Shown one piece after another: positions 9,625 to 20,511 of a DNA stretch of 59,246 bases. The translations under genes and the position numbers were made by a program. The notes beneath the pieces are model-generated. The model did not search any database and had not been told where the DNA came from. It was given only the letters and a program-made list of their open reading frames with translations. The stretch spans positions 1-59,246 of the forward strand of contig ADNK01002763.1 of NCBI GenBank assembly GCA_000320545.1. Direction: 5' to 3'. This stretch comes from Bigelowiella natans CCMP2755 (taxonomy: Eukaryota; Cercozoa; Chlorarachniophyceae). The first letter of the stretch is position 1. Each line of letters begins with the position of its first letter.

Positions 9625-11176
9625 CAAAAAATGAGAAAGCCTTTAGCACATCCTAAATGCTTCATTATGTTTTGCACCTTCAAGGAGTGGTTTTATACCG
9701 ATTTGGTAAAGTTTGTTGTTTCCCTTCTTCAATGTGTGCTCTGTGTCAATCTGTTGGTGCGGAGAAATTGGAAAAATCGTCTTTCGAGGATCAATGTCAT
9801 TGCCATAGCACTTGCATTGGCTAATGCGCTACTATTTTTGGGACACCACGAGGTACGTGGGCGTAATGTCAATAGATCTAATGAATGATAAATGACAAAG
9901 CCTTTGAGTCGAAAGTCGTTTGCATTTGCATAACACATTTCTTTCTATTCAGCCGATATATTTTGGGGCATTCCCGGCTCTTGTTTTACAGAACATCGTC
10001 TTTGTAAGGCATCCATTTAAAAGAAAAAGTGCATTATTACATCATGGCTCAATTAGCCAATCCCCTTTTTAATGTACATTTCCTCTTGTTTCTCAGGTCA
10101 TCCTCTGGGCTGGAGCATTGGTCGATTGAACCACTTTCAGTTAAAATATGAACGGGTACTCATTATTATGCCTTTTATTATTTGACTGATAGGAGTTCGG
10201 TATCATAGTTTCACGCGCTGAATACTCTGCTTCAAAAATGCAGCGAAAGTTGCCATTAAGCTTTGAAAATGCTATTATTTTATGTGAGTGTAGCTTCTCA
10301 TCTAATTTTTAGTAGTTCTCACAGTGTAATTGTACAAATGCCGCTATTGGATTTAGTGTTTATCTTTGAAGCACTTATGTTCATTGTTTCTACAATAGGT
10401 AAATTTCAGATGTTTTATTGTTATTTGCGTTGTAAGCATGACAAAAGTCTTTGTATTCAGTAACAATTGTGAAAAATGAAAGGAGATGGAACTCTATAAA
10501 GTATGCGGCAACTTTTGTCGGAGCAGTTCCAGCGGGATATATTGTTGTAGGTTCCCTTGTGAAACTGAGAATTCTATTGGTAAACGCGCAAGCGTCGATG
10601 AAAAAGTTGCAGGAGAAGACAGAAGAGATATTGGATCGAAAGACCAAATCACGGGCGAATGCAACCTCTAAACTAGGATTATGTCGTGAACCGACAGAAA
10701 TTGAAGATTCAAAACCTGAAAGGGAGATGCGGGTTCAATTGAATCAAGTTTCCGATAGCAATGTCAAAACCAAGCATAATGGGGAATCTAGCTCGTGTGG
10801 AGATCACTACAACCCTATTTTACCGACAAAATCTTCTCGCACTAATGTAACTTCAAAAGAACATAGTTTCACCGGTTCTAATCAAGCCACTCGGTCATTG
10901 GAGCGTAATAATATAAAGACTGAAAGCAACAGAGATAGAATTGTTCGGCGGACGACAGTAAAACTTGATCGTCTAATATCTGTTGGACTGCTTGTTGTGT
11001 TAGCTGCGATCGCTTTTTCTGTTTTTGCTTTCATTGCAACAGCTACTTCAAATGAAGCTTATTCAAACTTTGCCGATGAACAATCCCGAGACTACAGCAT
11101 ATTATCAGATATTGGTTCATACGTAATAAGCATAGGTATCCTTTCCTACGGCATCTGGTACATTGCTACCGCCTAG
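9625..11176 (+). CDS. Multi-helix (probably seven-TM) membrane protein
   Basis: Exon A (about 9625-9850) encodes two helices: YTDLVKFVVSLLQCVLCVNL and INVIAIALALANALLFLG, ending at donor GAG|GTACGT. Exon B (CCGATATATT... to TTT|GTAAGG, about 9954-10004) and exon C (10097-10129) give a third helix, PALVLQNIVFVILWAGALV, then an in-frame TGA. A further exon around 10325-10400 gives LLDLVFIFEALMFIVSTI. The last exon (about 10462 to stop at 11174-11176) gives a fifth helix (AATFVGAVPAGYIVVGSLV), a long charged Lys/Glu/Ser loop of about 110 residues, and two C-terminal helices (LISVGLLVVLAAIAFSVFAF; SDIGSYVISIGILSYGIWYI). That totals seven helices. The join across 10130-10320 is unresolved because exon C ends in a stop, so there may be an alternative acceptor or two genes. 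The start codon is also not fixed. No family was identified. Confidence 0.55.
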
Positions 11177-11269
11177 ATAGACCTCAGAGAAATTCAGTGT
11201 TTATCAGTGAACATTGTAATGCAAAATAAGGCAATCTAGCAATGTGTACTCTGTGCAGCACATGCATTC

Positions 11270-11900
11270 ATGCTTGAAATTTAGTCCAAATCATTGTAGC
11301 TTTGTGCACTAGTGCGGGTCGATTGTTATGATTGTTGCGTTGTCGTGTTAGCACTGCTAAACCATGCTTGCATCGCATCCTAGCTAGCACATCTAGATGT
11401 CCAGATGTGTAGACGTGCTGTGGACGACAGCATCCAAAAGCACCGAACTGACTTCACAGCGCGCTAGCTAGCTAGTGCACAATTTGGACACTGTCGTTTG
11501 CTGCTGATGGCGACACAGTTGTCAACTGCTAGAGCTAGGCCGCACTCTGCACTAGCGCACCGGCTAGCCGGCTCTAGTAGCCATCTAGCTAGCTAGCCAT
11601 CTGTCCATCTATTAATGCCAGCACTAGAGCATGCTAGCAGCGTGCGTGGACAACATGCTAGCATGCCATCATGTTGTTTCTGCAGTGATTGTGCTAGTGT
11701 GGCAACTGCCAGTCCATTGCAGTGTGCATGCTAGCATGCTAGCACATCCAGACATGAAAGAGTGTCTAGACATCGCTAGATTGGCACATCTAGACATGCA
11801 CACATGCATTTGATCATACTAGCATGGACAACGCAACACAACATGTCAGCATGGAGCACGTAGCATGCTAGTGTGTGTGGCATGCACCCAATGATGCTGT
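11270..11900. repeat. Palindrome island A (GCTAGC / GCATGC words)
   Basis: Non-coding DNA dense in CTAG and CATG words between the stop of the seven-TM gene and the 3' end of the acidic gene (convergent). It contains tandem GCTAGCTAGC, the 12-bp palindrome CCGGCTAGCCGG (11560-11571), CATGCTAGCATG (11654-11665) and GCATGCTAGCATGC (11726-11739). No ORF of note. Confidence 0.7.
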
Positions 11901-12359
11901 GTCTATTTGTCGCATGGACTATTCGTCCATGACTAGAAGAGTCAATAATGAAGCGACAATTGTACTCATAACATGAAAACTTCTCCAACAACATTCTGGA
12001 CTGTCGTCCAAATGCATTTATTTTAATAGCACGTTAAATTCCCTTTGCGGCTCTTCGTTTTCGGGCTAGAATTTGTATCATAGACACAGAGACACATATA
12101 AGCACAATCAGAATTTAAAATCCTTCTCTACTTGCATTAGAGTCATGACATTTATTGGATTCTAACACCGACCAACATGCATTCTACCTTTTTGCCGAAT
12201 CAGCATCATTTTTTGCTTGCAGATCTTCAGATTTTTCACAAGAGTCACGAGCTACGCAAGGAAAGGCTTATACTCAGGGGCAGAACAGCGCAAGCACAAA
12301 GTTGAATATGGGTGTATAAGTGCGAAAATGTCGCAAATCTTTGCCAGACGAACAATAAT

Positions 12360-14205
12360 AACGATCGCAACACGGAGGGTAAGCGGCTTACGATTCTGTC
12401 CTTCGCAGCGATTTTGGGAGATTTGCCTTTCTTGCTTTGCGCAACCATCTTTTTCAACTTGAGGAACTCCACTTTATTCGCCTGCGAATTTCTACATGAG
12501 ACTAGGAAGCAACTTTTTGCGAGGGTACCCGCTCAGACATATTGAAAATGAGAATAACGAATACAGAACTACACGGTTGTGTCAATTAACCTTTGCCTGT
12601 GCCTCTGTCTTTTTCTTCCAGGCCAGTGCTTCTCTGCAATTAGAGATTCAGCAAAATGAGCGTGTGTTAACTGCGAACATTGCCGCCCGATCACCATTAG
12701 AAGTCCCTCGAGTATTTTAAACAAAAGGTGATGAAAACATATAATGATGTACTTCGCAGTCTTGAGGATCTTCGCTTTCATCGCTTTGATCTCTGTCTCC
12801 AACGCCAGCTGCTCGCTACTTTTCTCTGTGATATATATGGTAAGATCAGATAATACACTTCCTAATTGGCAGTCTTCTTCTCAGCCTATTGTCAAGGTTT
12901 ATATGTGAAATGGCCTGTACTCTTTAAAAGCGATGCATGGCTTTCTGTCCACCATTAACACCTTCCTCTCTACCTTCCCTCTCAGTATATTTTACGGATA
13001 TTGGCTACGTGGTTTTCTCAATATACCTGTCTTCGGCTTAGATTCTTCAGGTTTTGCCTCTTCCTCCTTTGCCTCTACTTTGCTCTCAACTTCACTTTCA
13101 GTTGCTGCGGCCTCGCCTTCGGTATTGGCCAAAGTCTCCCCACCGTCTTTCTTCTCCTCTACCGTTGTCTCTACGGCTTTATCCTGTTCAGAATCACATC
13201 GGGTCCAAAAATGAGAAGTAATATGCGGCTTGGGGGAGGAAAAGAGAAATTGAAAAAGAACCGGAGAATCATCGTTCTCGGTCACTATTTTTCAATTCGG
13301 ACTGTCGATATACACATCATCCTCTAATAGAGCTTTGCGTGAGTGTTTGCAGCCTTGATTCGCACTGACCCCTGTATCTTTCTCTTCCTCCTCCGCTAGT
13401 CCCAATTGCTGCGAAAGAGGAATGGAATTTTGCGTGGATCAATACACATGTACGTTCTCATGCTCGCTCAATATCTCAATATCTTCAAAAGTATGTAATG
13501 TCTCCAACGTTACGAGCGACTTAAAAAAAAAATAAAAATAAATCAGCAAGCAGCGTCGCTTAGGCAAATTCGCCCACAATGTTGCTATTCATTTGCCAAA
13601 GAGTACTATGAAGAAAATGCAAGTCATCAGTATAGAAGTACCTCCTTCGTGAGAGGCAGGGCTGCCGTGTTGTCCTCATCGTCGTCATCATCTTCTAGAT
13701 CTTTCGAAAGATTTGAGTATTTGTAGTCACTCTCCACCTTCAACGTGTCCTAGCGGTAGGCAGCAGCACAAACGGGAGATAAGAAAGTGAGCAGAGGAAG
13801 GGGAAAAGGCAGAAATAATCCAGCGCGAACAACGCTTCTCCAAAGAAAATCAGATTATAAATAAAGATTATTAACCCCGTCCGATGATTTCCCCTCAGTA
13901 GCAGTCTTTACCTCCTCGTCCTCCCCTTTATCTGTGCCTGATGGCAAATCACCTGGAAGTACATGGATGGGAGGGAGGGAACGAGCAACCGTATGCTTTC
14001 ACGACCAAGCACATGGGAATACGTGTAGGAGTAGCTCACAACGAAAACAATGGCGTGAACAACCGCCCGCAGTATCATGATATGGCTGCTTTGAGAAGAG
14101 AATATCATGTCGCATTATTTGCCGATCGAAGAAAAGACGAGAAGGACGAGGGCGGGGCAAGAATAGACACTTTACTCTCACACTCATAACTGAATGCAAA
14201 GACTT

Positions 14206-14244
<39 letters not shown>

Positions 14245-15001
14245 TACGCACACAGCAGCAGCAGCACATACTACCCTTCTCTTCGCTACCGTCCTCGTCA
14301 GAAGAGAACGCCAGGTCCAGCTCTCCCTCTCCGTCGTCATATATACCCAAAACCACTGGAAAACATCAATGCCATTTGAGGATTACGAGAGGGTGAGGGG
14401 ATTTATATACAGCAGAGTCAAGGACGGTGGTGCTATCGTATTCATCATTAGAAGCATCCATTTGCTCAATGCCGACCGAAGTGATGCTTAAATTGAAACA
14501 ACTGGTAGCGCTTTTGATTAGACTTACGCCGTCACACTGGCACTCACGAGCACGCGCAATTTAGCTGACTGACGGCATCATAGGGCATTATCCTTACTTT
14601 CCAGGGAAGAATCTGCGATTTCTTCCTTCTCCTTTGCTACCTCCTCTTCCCTAAAAGGAGCAAAGAATGTTTACACATAAAAAAAAAAGAAACGTTTCGC
14701 GCCCGACTTCGTTTGGCCACGGTAATACCACTAATACTCAGTAAAAAATTCTGCTAGCGACGTCGTGACTTTTGTAACTAATAAATACCGACTATCACCA
14801 CTACTAGTACTGCTTACTACTTCTTCCACTGCCTTCACTTCTACTTAAACATTACTAATCAAAGCCTTCTCACCTTTTCTTGTGCAAATTCATTATCGAT
14901 GACTGAAGCATGGCCTCAACGTCAGCCTCTTCCTTGTCTTCTTCGTTGATTTCGCCTTTTGAGTCATCTACTTCCTCAATCAGCCCATCCTAGGTGATAA
15001 T

Positions 15002-15034
<33 letters not shown>

Positions 15035-15926
15035 AATAATAATAATGATAGTAACGGTGAGTACCCACTGCTTTGCTTCGCAGCATAGATATGAAATTAG
15101 GGTGAGCATCGACATCGACTGGGGAAAACGACGGGAAAACGACGGGAAAACGACGGGAAAACGACGGGAAAACGATGGGACGCGTTCCGATATACGGTCC
15201 GTGAACATCGTGGCGTCGAGGAAGAGAAAGAACCCCCACCCCTCACAGTTTGGCAACAATGGTACACCGAAACACGAACATGCTTACATCGCTTAGAACT
15301 CCAGCCTCCTCCTCGTCCTATTTGAAAAGCATATACGCATCACTTCAGAATCGATGAGGGATACATGTACGCATACACTCAAAATGCGAGGAGGAGGAGG
15401 AGGAGGTGGTTGCTACATGTACCGAAGTTAATTTCTACTGGGAAAAACCACCAACAAAAGGATTTCCACCCCAACTACAATGAAAGCAGCTTTGCTTCCT
15501 CCCGTCGCCCATTGCACTACTTACATCATCGTTCATTTCCGGAAGTTGGTCTTTGCTTTCATCCAAGTCCGCTTTCGTCCTGGATTGTTTCGTTTTTGAT
15601 TGATGGTGAGACAGCAGTAGAAATGATGACAACGTCGGTGCGATTCGCTCACACGCTCTTGTTGGATACACACACGACGCTCAATAGGGATGGGGGAGAA
15701 ATGGAAGGAAACACAAAAGTTGCAGAGACTTGAGGGGGAAACAGAGAGACAGAAAGGCAATTGATGACAACGCGTTCTGCTGCTATTACTACTGATATTG
15801 AGGAATCTATTACTTGTACTGAAAGCCTCTCTCTGCGAGCTCCTTTATACTCAGCTTCTTGAAAGTAATTTCGAACTTCTCCGAGCCTACCCAATAGCGT
15901 TATTTAACGTTTTTTGATGTCAAACA

Positions 15927-15982
<56 letters not shown>

Positions 15983-17487
15983 CCAAAATAAGCAAAAAAA
16001 ATAATGCAAGATATTACCTCTAACCAGCATCACGAGAAGGCCCTGAAAGAGAGCACATGCGGAGGAGGAGAAAAATGAGGGAAAGAAGCATAAGAATTTG
16101 AAGAAAAGGATGACGAAATATATCTAGACCCACGAGATTGTAATATGAAGTACTTTTCAAATAATCGTATCTGTGCAGATCAAGTATTCCTATATCTAGA
16201 GATTCACCATCTACCTTATCTTCTTCTTACTCTTCTTCTTCTTGCTATTTCACTATAACGACTACTACCTGGAGATCTTCGTCATCGTCCGGAGCAACCT
16301 CGCCGTTGATTTTCTCCATTGCCATCCCGACCTACACACGGTGTAAAGGATATATCAGGTAATGCTGTGTTTGGAAGCAGTTATGCAAGTGATTCATCGA
16401 CGGACGGTGCCTTCGATTCATACTACTTACTGAAGGACATATATGTGAGAATGCAAAAAAATGTTCAGAAACCACAGCACACGTAAACGCATACCCATAC
16501 ACATTAGTGGTGGAAAAAGCAGTAGTAGCAGTAGTCGAAGTTGTAGTTCTAGTTGTTGTTGTTATTGTTGTAGTAGCACCTCCACCCCCAAATTCCAAGC
16601 CTGTGTTTCTTCCAACACCTGGGTCCACCCATAACACAAAGAACGAGTCAGTCATCACACGGCGGAGAGAATAATTACAAAATTATTATTTAAATAAATA
16701 AATAAATATATATATATATATATATACCAAATTCCTACATGAAGGAAAAAGGAAAATGGCCAGGAGAGACCAGCAAGAGCAATACACTATGAGAGGCGGA
16801 AGAACCGTCGTCACCTTTATGATTGTTGCGTTTTGATAGTCAACTCCGATTGACATCTGGGGCCGAAAGACGACCTATAATTGTGAATCATATTTCCACG
16901 TTTCATCGTTGTACTTACACACCATTAAAGGCAAATTTCGTTCCTACTACTACTACTACTATACTATTTAGACTTGGTACATTCAATCGCTGGCCAGCAT
17001 GCCCCGTGTAGACACCTTGCATTTTCCCGCTTTCCTAATCAAGGGGAAAACGAAATAAATATTGAATTTGAAGGTCCAGATCGCTGATGCTACATTTCAT
17101 TGCTCTTACCCCCCCTTCCACCCCCCCCCTCTCTTTGTAATTTTGGCAAGGAGATGTCAAATATGTAGAGAAGAGGACTACAAATACGGTGATTCCAAGT
17201 AGTATTTGTGATTAAAAACGAATGGCTATGTGTTTCGGTCACTAGCTGATCGATTCAACAATCCTTTTTCGTAAGTCCCAACGCAAGGCTCTGTGACGAC
17301 GACTACTACTAATCATCAAAAACATGGTCTCTATCTCACACTGCGGCGGACAGACATTGTGATGCACTTCCGGTTCAAGATGCCGACCGGTTTTGGTTTC
17401 TCTGGTTGAGGCCTAATGGAAGGAAGAAACAAACGAGTGAAATATGGATAATAAAGGGGGCGCGCGTACACGCGAAACAAACACATG

Positions 17488-17527
<40 letters not shown>

Positions 17528-17874
17528 GATAACACTATGTTAACTATACTCATGCTCTTAGAAAGAAAGATAAAGCGTCACAACCATATCAGGTGATAAG
17601 TCCTCTTGATTCACTTGAGCATCGTTAGTATTCACCACGACAGGACCACTGCTCTGTTTCTGCAGCACATGAGAGGAAGAAGGAGACGGAGGAGGAAATG
17701 ACGAGGGAGAACTGTGACTATGTGTGGGTTGAATTATCTAATTCTCGCAGCATGCACCGTTTGCGATTTTACGTAATTTGAGTCACATCTTATTATCATC
17801 TCACCTCTTCCCCGTCACCACTGGATCCGCCCCAACCATCCCGAGGCTGCTTATTGTTGGAAGCTGACAAAACA
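12360..17874 (-). CDS. Acidic, intron-rich coiled-coil protein
   Basis: A chain of short minus-strand exons with consistent GT/AG borders and strongly charged translations. From the 5' side: about 17874-17812 (SNNKQPRDGWGGSSGDGEE), 17664-17595 (KQSSGPVVVNTNDAQVNQED), 17412-17345, about 16310-16270 (Asp/Glu-rich), about 15580-15530 (ADLDESKDQLPEMNDD), about 14993-14875 (GLIEEVDDSKGEINEEDKEE), about 14345-14275 (GIYDDGEGELDLAFSSDEDG), about 13750-13640 (an SKDLEDDDDDEDNTAALPL segment), about 13180-13040 (Glu/Ala/Lys-rich, ending SKPKTG), then basic helical exons near 12815-12750 (EQLALETEIKAMKAKILK), 12620-12580 (EALAWKKKTEAQAK) and 12480-12370 (KLKKMVAQSKKGKSPKIAAK). Overall: a long acidic part followed by a Lys-rich coiled coil. 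Ends and several junctions are approximate. No family was recognised; a nucleolar, chaperone-like or cytoskeletal scaffold is possible but unproven. Confidence 0.5.
14211..14244. repeat. (CA)n microsatellite
   Basis: ACACAC run in an intron of the acidic minus-strand gene. Confidence 0.9.
14999..15048. repeat. (AAC)n/(AAT)n microsatellite
   Basis: ACA trinucleotides pass into AAT trinucleotides directly beside the acceptor of the exon at about 14993. On the minus strand this is a (GTT)n tract in the intron end. Confidence 0.85.
15122..15180. repeat. 11-bp minisatellite, about 5 copies
   Basis: Five near-perfect copies of GGGAAAACGAC, the last with one substitution (GATGGGA). It lies in an intron of the acidic gene and is distinct from the simple di- and trinucleotide arrays around it. 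Confidence 0.9.
15927..15980. repeat. (CA)n then (GA)n microsatellite
   Basis: A compound CA/GA array in an intron of the acidic gene. Confidence 0.9.
17491..17525. repeat. (CA)n microsatellite
   Basis: ACACAC run in an intron of the acidic gene, between exons at 17664-17595 and 17412-17345. Confidence 0.9.
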
Positions 17875-18173
17875 AATCGACAACGGCGTGCGTTAGAAAT
17901 TGATCGAAAGCAACGAATCACCGCAACTTATGCAGGCACTCAATCATGGCGAGGGGATGTGCGCAGATGCATTTTTTTACCTATATTCTCAGGCTGTGCA
18001 AGCCCCTTGGTTCGAACACCGCAGCTGCGAAATGTTCTCACGAAGTCCTATGTACAAGAAGGGAAGGACACCACCAATTGTGGGAACAACCATGTGCACT
18101 TGCCGGCGCGGCAGCACAACAACCCAAAGTCATCACACTATCTTCTCGCTTTGTTCTCCCCATAGTTTTTCGA

Positions 18174-18656
18174 AATTTTCAACCTTGATGTACGATCGAG
18201 AGGTGTTGGGAGGCCCTTTCAGTTGCGTGATTTTGCCATTGTGAAATCTATCCAACACAACGACAAGAGAAAAATCATCAGCTTGAGCGATCCAATGTTC
18301 TTTTTTTGAAAAATAATAGTGTTTGCTAATACATGATTGAAAAGCCCTCCTTGGTGAGCTCAACGCTTTGGATATCTAATGAAAAAGCCAACAATTTTCA
18401 GATTCGACACACGACAACTTGTACCATCCCACAAGCACAGGATTAGGTTTCAGCTAGGAGCGGAAAATCAGGATTACTTCTCAAGTCGATGTGTGTTCCA
18501 GCGAAACGATCCATATAAACTACATTTTGATGTAAGTAAGAAAGCTTAATGGGTTGACGAGCATGGGGTGTATGGGGCTTATTTGCGGAGTTTGAGCGTG
18601 TTTTAGGTGTCTGAAGTAGAAAATCTAAATGGAAAACACAAGTGCTTTCTTTAGAT
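18174..18656 (+). CDS. Unrecognised plus-strand exons, 3' part of a gene
   Basis: A good coding segment follows acceptor CCCCATAG (18165-18166): it contains FNLDVRSRGVGRPFQLRDF and KRKIISLSDPM. A second exon follows TTTTCAG (from about 18408, ending at donor GAT|GTAAGT about 18534) and contains HRIRFQLGAENQDYFSSRC and FQRNDPYKLHFD. It joins in frame to a last exon after TTTTAG (18607-18654 region): SEVENLNGKHKCFL then TAG. The junction between the first two segments is not resolved, because the first runs into a TGA in a poly-T tract. The opposite strand of the first segment also has an open frame (QLKGPPNTSRSYIKVENFEK), so strand choice there is not certain. No family was identified. Confidence 0.4.
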
Positions 18657-19874
18657 GTATTTCATAACATCCTCCTCCACTGATTTTTCCTTCTTAAAAC
18701 GAAAAACCTGTCTCATTTTCTCGGAGATAGTCCAACCCCGTTTCATCTACGCAAAAATAGCGTTTCTGCCACTTGGAGAGGAGACTGATAACCATGCATC
18801 GTATAACAACCGTCAATTGAAAAGCATCCGTTCATAACATAATCTGAGCTGGTCGAAAAACAGAGTGTGCAAAGTCTTTCTCCTTTATTAGCCGAGTGTT
18901 GGACACATTCATATCGGAAAACTATCCGTACCCTGACGACTTCTTGTATAGGAAGCCTTCCATCGGGAACCGCAGAAGATATCAACTCTTAACTGACACG
19001 AAAGCAACAATAGTAACCCAGAGAAGACGGATGGCCTTCGGACTACTGCTATATTCTTAAAGGTTGGGATTATTTGGACAATCCCGAGGCACTTGCGACG
19101 TGCATTCTCATCCTCTATATATATTATTTATATCTGGGAGCTTGATCTATGCTAGAGGTGATGTTAAAAGCCAATTTCTCTCACCTGTAAGAGATAGATC
19201 GAGAGGAGGGGCGGGAACGCTACGTTCTATGGAGTCCTTACAAGTTATCTATCTATCCCACGATGTCGATTCATAAACAGACGACCGAATGTCAGAATAG
19301 CAGTGTATTTATTAATTGCGACATGGAAAAAACAGGGTTACAAACCGCCAACTGCCCTGTCGTATTACGGCACCACCGCACTTGCGCCAAGATATTTTAT
19401 TTGTCGTAGGTACAGTTTGTGGTAGGTTTTAGAGCTAATATATAATTTAGCAAGAGTTTCCTCGTTTTGGTTGTCGCCAGTTAAAGACACATCCAACAAC
19501 GCACAATAACGTGTAGAACAAATAATACTGAGGATGATATATTTTTGGATTAATCGATGAAATGTTTCTGCTGCGACAACAAGAAATTACTATTTCACAG
19601 AGGAGGAAAGCAGGCGACCTCAAATGTAGTATTATTATTAGATTTTCTTCGGTAAATTTCCAAAAAGAAATGCAGTCCTACTTCCAATGCGCACGACGAG
19701 CTTCCGAAACATGTCGAGCAGCCTTCCACAGGCTCGTAGACATCTTCGCAATGAAGGACGCACGAACAGGCTCACGGGCAGAATATTTGATACGTCGAAT
19801 CGTAGGTCCTGTAGTCTAAGTTGATGGTAGTTTCATGTCTAGCTCACAAATTGTCAAGGTTGGATTCCTCACGC
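18657..19874. other. Intergenic, no convincing gene
   Basis: Only short frames occur here. The best is an 85-codon plus-strand frame at 19562-19819 with a helical tail (FQKEMQSYFQCARRASETCR), without recognisable family or clear splice context. Confidence 0.4.
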
Positions 19875-20480
19875 GTTCGGTTCTGCTAGAGCTAGCTAGC
19901 TAGAGAAATCTACGAGATCTAGACAGTCTAGCAGAGCTGGCCAGATTTAGCTAGCTAGAGATCGCTAGATCGACGTGCAAACTGCACACTCTAGCACTTC
20001 GCGTCATCACATCTAGCTAGCTAGCTAGCTAGACTGACATCTAGACATGCTAGCATGGCAATCTAGCAAGCTAGCAAGCTCTAGAGCAGAGAGCTAAAAC
20101 CCAAACCGATGCATTCATTAGCATCTTGCCAGGCTAGCAGGCTAGCAGGCGTGCCATGCTAGCATGCTAGCATGGCTACTTAGTTCATCTAGTCGATCAT
20201 GTCTGAGAACGCATGACCACAGTGCACACATCTAACTAGCTAAACATGGAACACGGATGTGAAATGCTCTTCGTGTCGCAAACACTCTCTGGATGTTCAT
20301 TCAGATTCCACCATGTCCAATGCATGCATCATATGTAGATTGCTCAACATTCTTCTAGGCCATCCATGCTAGACAACAACATCTTTTCATGCTAGATGAA
20401 GGTGTCGTTAGAAGTGTACATCTACTTGAACTAGATGCATGGCGAGGAGGTGCACCTCTAGACGTGGGTGCATGCATGAA
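19875..20480. repeat. Palindrome island B
   Basis: Dense CTAG and CATG words that stop about 30 bp short of the receptor-kinase stop codon. They include (CTAG)n at about 20011-20032 and a perfect 24-bp palindrome at 20153-20176 (GCCATGCTAGCA and its exact complement), plus GGCTAGCA direct repeats at 20132-20148. Confidence 0.75.
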
Positions 20481-20511
20481 GTCGCCGAAGCAAATTGCTG
20501 TGATCACAAAA

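Noticed and set aside
14194-14379. His-Thr repeat ORF
   Set aside because: Translation of an intronic (CA)n tract on the strand opposite the gene.
18000-18020. GGTTCGAAC, a tRNA B-box-like word
   Set aside because: No matching A box or cloverleaf could be built around it. A similar word near 43615 also failed.
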